DNA from: Reichenbachiella sp. 5M10
GTDB lineage: Bacteria; Bacteroidota; Bacteroidia; Cytophagales; Cyclobacteriaceae
Assembly: GCF_002742335.1 (NCBI RefSeq)
Contig: NZ_MDGR01000007.1
Span: 3,228,501-3,292,500, forward strand
DNA length: 64,000 bases
Reading direction: 5' to 3'
Both the position numbers and the translations under genes were made by a program. The notes under the pieces were generated by a model. It did not search any database and had not been told where the DNA came from. It worked only from the letters and a program-made list of their open reading frames with translations. This document shows, piece by piece, positions 37,401-44,866 of this stretch; positions within the stretch are counted from its first letter, which is position 1; each line of letters begins with the position of its first letter.

Positions 37401-37733
37401 TCCTACATCAATCGTAGACCTCCCTCCGACAGACACCTCTTGGGCATTGTACCCTAGATAAGAAAAAACCAAAATAGCATCCGAAGGAACTTTTAGGTTG
37501 TAGTTTCCATCAACATCTGCAATCGTACCGTTGGTTGTCCCTTTTTGTACGATAGTCACTCCAGGCAATTCATCACCTGTATCATCGGCTGTCACCTTGC
37601 CCGATACGGTCACTTCCTGTGCCAGCACGGGATAGGACCCCAGCAAGGCAGCACAGAAAATAAGAAACATAAGTGTAGAAGTTTTCACCCCGTTGACCAC
37701 CCATGTTTTACGTCTTTTGTAAACGTCTTTCAT
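34500..37733 (-). CDS. SusC/RagA-family TonB-dependent glycan transporter (mannan locus)
   Basis: About 1077 residues. The start at 37733 (MKDVYKRRKTWVV) is preferred over 37739. Signal peptide ending VLAQ; carboxypeptidase-regulatory-like domain (VSGKVTADDTGDELPGVTI); plug with GAPGGGISVNIRGLNSI...EPLYVIDGVQ and GPSALAVYGSRGTNGVV; long barrel ending SIGVDF. First gene of the mannan operon; 600 bp of leader lies between it and the conserved element at 38355-38390, with two small open frames in between. Imports manno-oligosaccharides. Confidence 0.95.
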   Translation of the reverse strand: MKDVYKRRKTWVVNGVKTSTLMFLIFCAALLGSYPVLAQEVTVSGKVTADDTGDELPGVTIVQKGTTNGTIADVDGNYNLKVPSDAILVFSYLGYNAQEVSVGGRSTIDVGLTINAEELEEVVIVGYGEMRKADLTSAQTSISSEDISRTVNTTIDQAIAGRSAGVYVTQNTGAPGGGISVNIRGLNSIGGSNEPLYVIDGVQVVVDNSAAGTNPLSSLNPADVASIEILQGPSALAVYGSRGTNGVVMITTKRGKSGEVKISYGYTYSLQTAPENLDVMDMRQYAEMENQYKDIVGGDVREDFLDPSILGSGTDWQGELFRPAAMHKHQISLSGGSDKTTYYLSGERFQQEGVARGSGFERTSMRLNMDTKPRDWFYIGSNVNVSQTDEQISSTQSQLIVNAIQLAPHIPVKNIDGTYGGGNITNSSAEQFAPPNPVGLAEITTNDRMQRRLLGGLNVGFKIVDGLELKSSFNTDIGFSNSEYYLPTYKFGWQENNEAQLDNTQNFSSYWGWNQTLQYVKQLGKHHLDVMATHEAQQSQWKNLFAQRKGFTTNEVLDLNAGDPETASNGGGQGDWAMESYLGRFNYNYDDRYIVTAAFRADGSSNFSKEHKWGYFPSVSAAWRLSEENFFNVGFISDLRFRYEIGLTGNQGGSGPIYATMSQALPTEWGSGFYPANYPNPEYQWEQTQTDNYGVTLGMFSSRIQIDADYYIKNTDNLILQTELPWYMGTEGNAAVTAPTVNIGSLENKGWSVTLNTINIDKGNFKWSTNLNLSSFKTQITGLASGATHITREGQDWFLPNFAQRSVVGKAPWLFFGYEEEGVFESREELENSALPVDNDGNEYTIAENSIWVGDVKYKDQLTVDTDGDGVPDAGDGVIDEKDMTYIGNPWPKLFGGFTNTFSFKGFDLSILITGSFGNEIYNYLRYQNNNPNNINLGRNMFTEAFDYARVATDGNGDPYLENPGTTVARMSSSSVNGNYDRLTDKYIEDGSYVRVKNVTLSYRLPSSLLDRQGVIRGVVLSASAQNIYTYTKYSGYDPEIGSYVGPNADVAGGFVGVDYGRYPLTPVYAFSIGVDF

Positions 37734-37861
37734 AAACATGTTTTTTAGTATAAATAGTAATTAATTAGTTCCACCGCTGGGCTCTTTCACATGCCCTAGG
37801 ATGGTGGCTGACGACATCTTCTGACTTCAGCCTTTCTCCAATGTTAGTCGCGATTCATGTC

Positions 37862-37990
37862 TTACAACTGACACTTTTGAATGCATTCAGGTTCAATATT
37901 GTAGCCCACGACCTCTGCATACTTCTTCACTTCGATCTCTGCAGCAGCGCTCATTGGCCATGTTTTTGATCCTGATTTTGGAGAGAGCAT
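37862..37990 (-). CDS. Unrecognised small ORF in the susC leader
   Basis: 42 codons, ATG at 37990, TAA at 37862. The product starts MLSPKSGSKTWPMSAAAEIE and ends with two Cys (ECIQKCQL). It has no signal peptide or membrane segment. No ribosome-binding site can be judged. It could be a chance frame; a second frame just upstream (about 38060-37925, GDRYLIGLFDLRQ) overlaps it, which may mean a decayed gene. Confidence 0.25.
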   Translation of the reverse strand: MLSPKSGSKTWPMSAAAEIEVKKYAEVVGYNIEPECIQKCQL

Positions 37991-38163
37991 TGTCCTCTTG
38001 ACGCAAGTCAAACAGTCCAATCAGGTATCGGTCCCCCGATTCCGGCACTCCAGGTTTTAGTCCTCGCAAGACCTCTTTTCTTTTCGTAATCGTGTTTCAT
38101 AATTCGTAGCATTTTATAAATCCAAATAGTCATTTCACTTACAATCCTCTCTCCATAGCCCAG

Positions 38164-38286
38164 CTATAGTCCAATCAAAAGTTTCAACAAGAAGTAAACA
38201 AGCCCTACAATCAACACCCCCATCGACACCTCCATCACTAGGAAGTATCGCTTTTTGGTGTGCTGTCTGTTTGGATCATTATTCAT
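38164..38286 (-). CDS. Small single-pass membrane protein
   Basis: 40 residues: MNNDPNRQHTKKRYFL, then a hydrophobic stretch (MGVLIVGLVYFLLKLLIGL) to the C-terminus. A basic cytoplasmic head followed by one membrane helix is a plausible real peptide rather than a random frame. It is too short for most gene callers. It lies on the same strand as susC, 430 bp upstream, and 69 bp downstream of the conserved element, so it may be the first cistron of the mannan operon. Function unknown. Confidence 0.5.
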   Translation of the reverse strand: MNNDPNRQHTKKRYFLVMEVSMGVLIVGLVYFLLKLLIGL

Positions 38287-38354
38287 CGTCGTTTCTTATT
38301 CGTGGTTAAGGATTGAATCGTATGAGCAAGATGGTTGATCTCCCATTCAACCAT

Positions 38355-38390
38355 GTGTGAAGAATTTCACATTGAAAGGGGGTGAATTAT
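38355..38390 (-). promoter_or_regulatory. Conserved regulatory element, copy A, with a TGTGA-N6-TCACA palindrome
   Basis: Plus-strand blocks GTGTGA, ATTTCACA, TTGAAAGGGGG, TGAATTAT. TGTGA (38356-38360) and TCACA (38367-38371) are spaced 6 bp, the classic CRP/FNR-family spacing. The same blocks, more closely spaced, lie at 29139-29167. It sits between the leftward small membrane protein/susC unit and the rightward GH2 gene. The rest of 37734-38682 shows no further gene. Confidence 0.5.
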
Positions 38391-38682
38391 CAATGGAGAA
38401 TGGAGATGAATGTAACATGTGCTAACCACACGATGTTACCTGTATGTGGGGTATTTGCCGCGCTGTGTAACGTATCCCCTGTCCTCTTCGTGCAAGAGCC
38501 TAGTACTGAAGGATATGCACTTCTGCTACCCTCACGATGGGTTCCCTTATTTCTTGCTCTACAGTGGCCTTTCACAAAAGTTGTGACCAAGCCCTCGGTT
38601 CTCCGTGCATTTTTTCACCCTCTAGAATCCGACACCTAAGCTTACTTTGTCAAAAACATATGGGTCTGCCCCTTCTTTCACT

Positions 38683-41469
38683 ATGAGAAGCATCATTGTA
38701 CTCCTTTGCCTACTACCACTCCTTGCCTGTCAACGAGAGGCCGTAGAAACGCGTGACTATATTGACCTATCTGGCCAATGGGAATTTGCGCTAGATACCG
38801 CCGACCAAGGCGTAGCTAACAAATGGTACCTGACCCAATGGGTAGATTCGGTGCACCTGCCTGGTACTACAGATTCCAATCAAAAGGGCTGGCTCAATCG
38901 TGATACGACGACCATGCACCTCAGTCGCTTATACAAATACGAAGGAGCTGCTTGGTATCGCAAAAAGGTCATCATACCTCCTACTTTTGCCCAAAGACAG
39001 CTACAGCTCTACTGGGAGCGTAGCAAGCCTTCGCAAGTATGGATAGACTCTACTTACCTCGGTGAGTCCATACTCCTCCAGTCTCCACAGCGATTTGATG
39101 CGACAAGTCTGCTAACACCCGGTGAACACTATATCACCGTGCGCGTGGACAATAGCCTGACACTGACGCCATACGGTCACGTACATATCTACTCCGATGA
39201 CACCCAGACCAACTGGAATGGTATCCTAGGACAGATGCACATCGCCTCCCTCCCTACTACACATATCACAGATCTACAGGTATACCCTGATCTCACCCAT
39301 CAAAGTATAGATGTGAAGCTAAAGGTTAAAAAACCTACAACCAGCCCATCGTTGACGATCGAGTTGAGTATCACTTTGGATGGTGAAAATGTACCCAATT
39401 TACCCCCTCAAAAAACCATTCATTCTGGTGATTCTATAGTACAACTCAGCTACGTGCTTGGTGACCAAGTACAGCTATGGGACGAGTACAACCAACCGGT
39501 ATATCATCTCACCGCGACGATCTCTTCTACCGACGAAACCATAGATATAATGAGCGTCCCCTTTGGTATGAGGAGCTTCGAAGCAGTCGCTAAGCAATTT
39601 CAAATCAACGGTAAGACGACTTTCCTTCGCGGGAAACACGAAGCAGGGGTATTTCCACTGACAGGACATGTACCGATGGATGTCGACAGTTGGATACACG
39701 TCTACGGAATCGCCAAATCCTATGGCATCAATCACTATCGATTTCACTCCTACTGCCCCCCAGAAGCGGCTTTTACTGCTGCGGATCAGGCAGGAATTTA
39801 TTTGCAAGTCGAACTCCCCTTCTGGGGAGGGCTAGAATCTAATACCGTGGCGATGATGCTTCGAGAAGAAGGGTTGGCCATGCTCCGAAGCTATGCCAAT
39901 CACCCCTCTTTTGTGATGTTCTCCCATGGCAATGAGATATGGAGTGGACACGATCGTACCGAAGGCAACATCGCCGCACTCAAAGCATTTGATTCTAGGC
40001 CTTTGTACACCTTTGGGTCTAACAACAACATTGGCTACATGCCTCCCACCAAAAGCTCGGACTTCTTTGTGGCATCACGCACTCCCTCTGATGGAGACAC
40101 TACAATGACCCACACCCGGTTGACGCACGCCTTTGCAGATTCGCGGGGAGGGGGTAGTCTCAACACCCAAAAACCTAACACCGAGATCAACTTTGATTAC
40201 CCTATCTCCCAAACAGATATGCCCTTGGTCAGCCACGAAATCGGGCAATACCAGATCTACCCTGACTACCAAGAGATCAAAAAATACACAGGAGTGCTAC
40301 GCGCTTGGAATCTGGAAGTATTCCAAGAAAGATTGAAAAAGGCAGGTATGCTCGATCAAGACAGTCTCTTCCAAAAAGCTACAGGAGCATGGTCTGCACT
40401 CTGCTACAAAGCTGAAATGGAAGCCGCTCTACGCACGGAACAAATGGCCGGTTTTCAACTGTTGGACTTGCAAGACTTTCCGGGGCAAGGAACGGCCTTG
40501 GTGGGGATTTTGGACGCATTTATGGATGACAAAGGAGTCGTCAGCCGTGAACAGTGGCTCCAGTCCTGCAACGATGTAGTCCTACTCATGGAGTTTTCCA
40601 AATATGTATGGACCAATACAGAAACATTCGAGTCTCAACTAAAAATCGCCAACTACAGCAACCAAACCTTCACTGGAGATATCCTCTGGCGATTGGTGGA
40701 CAAAAAAGGAAATGTGATCCAAGAAGGCCACTTTGATCAGCAAGAAATACCAAACGGTCGACTAAACACTATCGGTTCTATTGCCATACATCTGTCGAAG
40801 ATCGAGACAGCAAAACAGCTCACTCTGCATACCTCCATCGCTGGCACGACCTATAGCAATCAATATGATCTCTGGGTGTATCCAAGTATAGAATTAGAGG
40901 ACAATATAGAGAAGGTATTCGTTTCGAAAAGTCTAAACCAAGCAACCCTATCCCGATTGGAGGCCGGACAGAGCGTTTTACTTTTTCCACAATCGGAAGG
41001 CCTCAAAGACAAAAGTGTTGCGGGGCATTTTCCTCCTGATTTTTGGAACTATGGCATGTTCAAAGGGATCAGCGAGTGGGTCAAAAAACCCGTTTCTCCA
41101 GGCACACTGGGGTTATGTATGGATCCAGAACATCCACTATTCCGGTCATTCCCCACGGACTACCACACCAACTGGCAGTGGTTTTCGATCATCAAAGCCA
41201 GCCGGTCACTTTTCTTGGATAGTACCTCAGCCCACTACAGACCAATCGTCCAAGTAGTAGACAACCTCGAACGAAACCATAAATTGGGTTTAATCTTTGA
41301 ATTCAAAGTAGGAAAAGGCAAGTTACTGGTATGCATGTCTGATCTTGAAAGAATCATCGACCAACCCGAGGCTGCACAGCTCTATCAGTCCATGCTCCAC
41401 TACATGAGCTCCACTGATTTTGCTCCCAAACAATCAGTAGGTGTAGATGAGTTAAAAGCCTTGCTATAG
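38683..41469 (+). CDS. GH2-family glycoside hydrolase lipoprotein
   Basis: About 928 residues. The ATG at 38683 gives a compact lipoprotein signal (MRSIIVLLCLLPLLAC then QREAV); a TTG at 38647 is less likely. Domains: GH2 N-terminal jelly-roll about 25-195 (IDLSGQWEFALD...VHLPGTTDSN), Ig-like domain about 200-305, TIM barrel about 306-620 with Glu in SHGNEIW as acid/base and Glu in VSHEIGQYQIYPDY as nucleophile, and a C-terminal region of about 300 residues containing GKGKLLVCMSDLERI. It is an exo-acting enzyme; beta-mannosidase fits the neighbours but beta-galactosidase or another specificity cannot be excluded. It is divergent from the mannan operon and shares its control region. Confidence 0.85.
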   Translation: MRSIIVLLCLLPLLACQREAVETRDYIDLSGQWEFALDTADQGVANKWYLTQWVDSVHLPGTTDSNQKGWLNRDTTTMHLSRLYKYEGAAWYRKKVIIPPTFAQRQLQLYWERSKPSQVWIDSTYLGESILLQSPQRFDATSLLTPGEHYITVRVDNSLTLTPYGHVHIYSDDTQTNWNGILGQMHIASLPTTHITDLQVYPDLTHQSIDVKLKVKKPTTSPSLTIELSITLDGENVPNLPPQKTIHSGDSIVQLSYVLGDQVQLWDEYNQPVYHLTATISSTDETIDIMSVPFGMRSFEAVAKQFQINGKTTFLRGKHEAGVFPLTGHVPMDVDSWIHVYGIAKSYGINHYRFHSYCPPEAAFTAADQAGIYLQVELPFWGGLESNTVAMMLREEGLAMLRSYANHPSFVMFSHGNEIWSGHDRTEGNIAALKAFDSRPLYTFGSNNNIGYMPPTKSSDFFVASRTPSDGDTTMTHTRLTHAFADSRGGGSLNTQKPNTEINFDYPISQTDMPLVSHEIGQYQIYPDYQEIKKYTGVLRAWNLEVFQERLKKAGMLDQDSLFQKATGAWSALCYKAEMEAALRTEQMAGFQLLDLQDFPGQGTALVGILDAFMDDKGVVSREQWLQSCNDVVLLMEFSKYVWTNTETFESQLKIANYSNQTFTGDILWRLVDKKGNVIQEGHFDQQEIPNGRLNTIGSIAIHLSKIETAKQLTLHTSIAGTTYSNQYDLWVYPSIELEDNIEKVFVSKSLNQATLSRLEAGQSVLLFPQSEGLKDKSVAGHFPPDFWNYGMFKGISEWVKKPVSPGTLGLCMDPEHPLFRSFPTDYHTNWQWFSIIKASRSLFLDSTSAHYRPIVQVVDNLERNHKLGLIFEFKVGKGKLLVCMSDLERIIDQPEAAQLYQSMLHYMSSTDFAPKQSVGVDELKALL

Positions 41470-41476
41470 ATAAAAA

Positions 41477-41520
41477 AACCTGACAGATTTCACCATCCAA
41501 TGAGTAAAACCTGTCAGGTT
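41477..41520. terminator. Terminator between convergent GH2 and DUF5107 genes
   Basis: Perfect 10-bp arms AACCTGACAG (41477-41486) and CTGTCAGGTT (41511-41520), 24-nt loop. On the minus strand the stem runs into a T-tract (41471-41480), a good terminator for the DUF5107 gene; on the plus strand it follows the GH2 stop by 8 bp. Confidence 0.75.
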
Positions 41521-41541
41521 CAGTATTGCGGTTTACACTTA

Positions 41542-43227
41542 TTAGCGTACCGCTATTTTTCGGGTGACTACCGAATGACCGTCTGCTATACGCAACAGGT
41601 ATATACCCGCTTCAGCTAGATGGATATCGATCTGACTATCTACCACATGTGCCTGTTGCACTGTCTGCCCATTGAGGTTGTAGACTTGATAACTATACTG
41701 CCCTGATTGAGGCATATGTGCGATGATCTGCAGATTGCCCATCGTATGGATTGCCATCTGATCGAGACCTACAGCAGGACGATCGACCTGCAGCACTGTC
41801 CCGACGTAGATCTCACGTGAGGTAGCCAATACTACTTCATCTTCTTGATTGTGCAATTCGAGGCTTGCCACATAATACCCTGCTGCAATATCCTCTGTGG
41901 CTAAATCATAATCAGCTCCTTGCCCCAAAGCCTCAAAAACGACATCTTCCTCCACCTTGAATCCCGAAGGATCGTCTAGAGACAATACCAAGGTATAGAC
42001 CGCATCGGGCTGAAAGGTATTCAACTCATAGCCTAACCCCTGTGCCTCTTCATCCCACAGCAAGTGCAGCGCAGCATGGGTATCCATCGCATCGACACCT
42101 GTCATGCCTACTGTCGCACAGTAGCTCTCTTTCCAGCTTTTCTCCTGATTGGCTGTCAAGGTAGCATCCGTAAAAAAGGATTCAGAAGCCCCTGCCCAGA
42201 GTTCAATGTAGTTGTCTGCTCCTCCGTTGTTGAAATCAAACATATTGTTGTCCACATTGTTTCTCCCCCATGTCCAGAGCTTCACACCTGGTGTCTCTTG
42301 GTTGTCCGAGATGCGCATGATTCCCTCCTCATTTTCATGATTGATGACTCCCCAATAGTTGGCCTTGAAATCCGCAGCATAAGCGATCCCCATGTCCACC
42401 CAATCATCGAGGTAAGCAATATCTCTCATGGCATAGTAACTGTTATAGTTGCCGATCCATGCACCAGGGCTCCAGGCGGCAAAGTACTCTTCGGACGGAA
42501 TGATCATTTCGGAATTGAGCGGCGAAGCGGTCTTTCCCTCCTCAGAACCGGGAGTTAGGGTGGTACATGTCCAATACTCGTAGTTCACACTTTCCGCCTC
42601 GTTGTTGATGAGTTTGACATCAAAATCCCACACCGCACTATGACTGTAGACGCTTACTTCTACGACACAAGTGACATTGGTCGTACCGTTGTTGAACCCA
42701 CCTGGTGCACCGTCAAAACTCCTCTCGTCGGTGTATTGCATTTGGATCGTGACGGTATCTGTGGTATTTTTCACCACCGAATAGTCCCACGGCACGAGCC
42801 AGGTCTTGCCATGCTCTGGCTCTGGAAAGGTCGGGAAAATCCCTCCCCACACCATCAGCCAATCGTAGTAGAAATTGCCTGCATTCATTCCATAAGGAGA
42901 ACCACATTCGCTCTGATAGAGGTACTCGTGCTGTGTAGGCTTATAATAATGAGACAGGACTCGTGCGCCATACTCTGGCACGATAACCAATCGGATGAGG
43001 TCATTTTCGATGACTTTTGCTCCCGAAAAGGAAACCTCTTCGATATCCGTATTGTCAGTAGTCCAAGTATCCATACTATAGTCAGGATTCAAGGCATAAC
43101 TATGATGTTGCCACGTCACCGTAGTGTCCCGCAAGATGACTTGGGCTTGTGACGAGGTACAAGATAGACCGACAATCAGTAACGACAATAGGAGGTATAA
43201 TGAATTGACTTTTTTCAAATAGTTCAT
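41542..43227 (-). CDS. Secreted DUF5107 protein with T9SS C-terminal domain
   Basis: 561 residues. N-terminal signal peptide (LLSLLIVGLSC...SSQAQ), a galactose-mutarotase-like beta-sandwich of the DUF5107 type over about 55-370 (NDLIRLVIVPEYGARVLSHYY, FEYWT-like EYWTCTTLTPG, WTWGRNNVDNNMFDF), a middle beta domain about 375-480, and a T9SS sorting domain in the last 75 residues (MGNLQIIAHMPQSGQYSYQVYNLNGQTV...GIYLLRIADG). It is probably exported to the surface. DUF5107 proteins often occur in glycan loci; the fold is seen in epimerases, lyases and some hydrolases, so an enzyme or a binding role is possible. It is the last gene of the leftward laminarin-type operon, 68 bp after SusD. Confidence 0.75.
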   Translation of the reverse strand: MNYLKKVNSLYLLLSLLIVGLSCTSSQAQVILRDTTVTWQHHSYALNPDYSMDTWTTDNTDIEEVSFSGAKVIENDLIRLVIVPEYGARVLSHYYKPTQHEYLYQSECGSPYGMNAGNFYYDWLMVWGGIFPTFPEPEHGKTWLVPWDYSVVKNTTDTVTIQMQYTDERSFDGAPGGFNNGTTNVTCVVEVSVYSHSAVWDFDVKLINNEAESVNYEYWTCTTLTPGSEEGKTASPLNSEMIIPSEEYFAAWSPGAWIGNYNSYYAMRDIAYLDDWVDMGIAYAADFKANYWGVINHENEEGIMRISDNQETPGVKLWTWGRNNVDNNMFDFNNGGADNYIELWAGASESFFTDATLTANQEKSWKESYCATVGMTGVDAMDTHAALHLLWDEEAQGLGYELNTFQPDAVYTLVLSLDDPSGFKVEEDVVFEALGQGADYDLATEDIAAGYYVASLELHNQEDEVVLATSREIYVGTVLQVDRPAVGLDQMAIHTMGNLQIIAHMPQSGQYSYQVYNLNGQTVQQAHVVDSQIDIHLAEAGIYLLRIADGHSVVTRKIAVR

Positions 43228-43295
43228 GGTAGAATAGGATAAAAAAAAGGAGGCAATGCCTCCTTCTAAGTAGGAATAAAACGAGCTACAATTTT

Positions 43296-44846
43296 TTAGT
43301 ACCCGTCGTTCTGTGTGAAGTTGCCATTGGATAAATCCAATGCATCTTGCGGGATCGGCAAAAATCCTCTCGTTGCAACATCAAAGGTTACATCGAAGTT
43401 GACTTGCTCACCTTCGTACAATGGTCCGCGCTCTCCCACTTGGGTCAATTCGGACTCTGCGTAGGTCAATCCTTTTCGGAGCAGATCAAAATACCTCAAT
43501 CCCTCCAAGGCCAGCTCCAATGAACGCTCGTTGTAGATGTTGTCAGCGGTGGCAGGTATCGACGGTACGCCAGCACGCGTTCTCACTCTATCGAGATAAT
43601 CTTGTGCATTGGGACTCCCCAATTCTGCTGCCATGAGCAAGACATCAGCAAAACGAATCACTCTAAAGTTCGCCTTGCGATTTAGCTCCAACGAACCATC
43701 CGTTCCCCAGTGCTCCTTATCTGATGAGTACTTCTGAGAAAAGTAGGTCGTGTGCTGAAAGCCATGGTCTACCGTCGTATTGATTTCTGATTCGTGGAGA
43801 ATCGTAGCTTCCAACCGAACATCCGCTGGATCAAAAGCCTCCACAACCTTATACGAAACGGGGGCATAACTCCAGCCTCGGTTCCAATCACCTCCTCCTC
43901 CAGCTCTGGGTCCTTGTAGCTGTGCTGCCAGGTTGCCTTCTCCACCAGGGATGTATCCCCAGTCTCCCCATCCAGGAGAATCCCCATATCCAATCTCAAA
44001 TACGGACTCTATGCTGTACTCTGACTCCAACCTAAACAACATGGCATAATCATCCAGCAAGTCGTGCCCGCTGTTGGCGATGACGTCTTCGAGCTCTGCC
44101 AAAACGGCCGCCTTGTCCAAGGTCACACCTCCAGCGACCAAATCCTTGCCATAGACTCCATTGTAAAACAAAAATACTCGTGCCAACATGGACTTGGCAG
44201 CCCATTTGCTCAATCGTCCCGTTTCGTCTGCAGCAATCACCTCTGGCAAATCATTGGCTGCCTCGTACAAATCAAGCGCGACTTGGTTGTATACTTCTAC
44301 TGGGTCTGCTTGCGGCATGTTGTAGTCCGAACCTTTGATCGTCTCTGTCATGAACGGGATGTTCTCAAAAAATCTCAACAACTCGAAGTAAGAATAGGCA
44401 CGACAAAATTTGGCTTCTGCCGAAGTTCTCGTTTTGAATTCCTCACTGGCATCTATCCCATCGATTTTCTCCAAAAAAAGATTGGCCCTGTAGACTCCTA
44501 CATAGTTTTTCTTCCACAAAGTCCCCGTTTGTGGGTTCTCAGCAGGTACCTTGAAGGTGTTGAGCTGCTGGTAGTTGAAGCCATCGTTGGCATCACTACC
44601 TCCTGCGAAAGCATGATCTGACAAGACGTCCGATACCGTAAGTACAGGTGCCCATGTCGTCTCGTAAGCCTGTGCCTGTATCCCATCATAACAGGCCATC
44701 AGCGCTTGCATGGCATCTGACTCGGTTTGATAGAAATTTTGCGAATCTGGATTGATTAGGTCTGGTCTATCCAAGAAATCATCCGAACAGCTCCATAAAA
44801 CACATGAAGCCAACAGCGATAAAATATATTTCCTATTTGTTTTCAT
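43296..44846 (-). CDS. SusD/RagB-family glycan-binding lipoprotein (laminarin-type locus)
   Basis: 516 residues. Lipoprotein signal MKTNRKYILSLLASCVLWSC followed by SDDFLDRPDLINPDSQNFY. SusD helical repeats (AEAKFCRAYSYFELLRFFENIPF, LSKWAAKSMLARVFLFYNGVYG) and the C-terminal NERSLELALEGLRYFDLLRKG motif and FLPIPQDAL end are present. It pairs with the SusC gene 20 bp upstream. The two GH16 genes in the same operon point to beta-1,3-glucan. Confidence 0.95.
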   Translation of the reverse strand: MKTNRKYILSLLASCVLWSCSDDFLDRPDLINPDSQNFYQTESDAMQALMACYDGIQAQAYETTWAPVLTVSDVLSDHAFAGGSDANDGFNYQQLNTFKVPAENPQTGTLWKKNYVGVYRANLFLEKIDGIDASEEFKTRTSAEAKFCRAYSYFELLRFFENIPFMTETIKGSDYNMPQADPVEVYNQVALDLYEAANDLPEVIAADETGRLSKWAAKSMLARVFLFYNGVYGKDLVAGGVTLDKAAVLAELEDVIANSGHDLLDDYAMLFRLESEYSIESVFEIGYGDSPGWGDWGYIPGGEGNLAAQLQGPRAGGGGDWNRGWSYAPVSYKVVEAFDPADVRLEATILHESEINTTVDHGFQHTTYFSQKYSSDKEHWGTDGSLELNRKANFRVIRFADVLLMAAELGSPNAQDYLDRVRTRAGVPSIPATADNIYNERSLELALEGLRYFDLLRKGLTYAESELTQVGERGPLYEGEQVNFDVTFDVATRGFLPIPQDALDLSNGNFTQNDGY

Positions 44847-44866
44847 AATTCAAATTCTTTATATCC

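Noticed and set aside
44064-44621. 185-codon plus-strand open frame
   Set aside because: Antisense to the SusD gene; no domain-like features.
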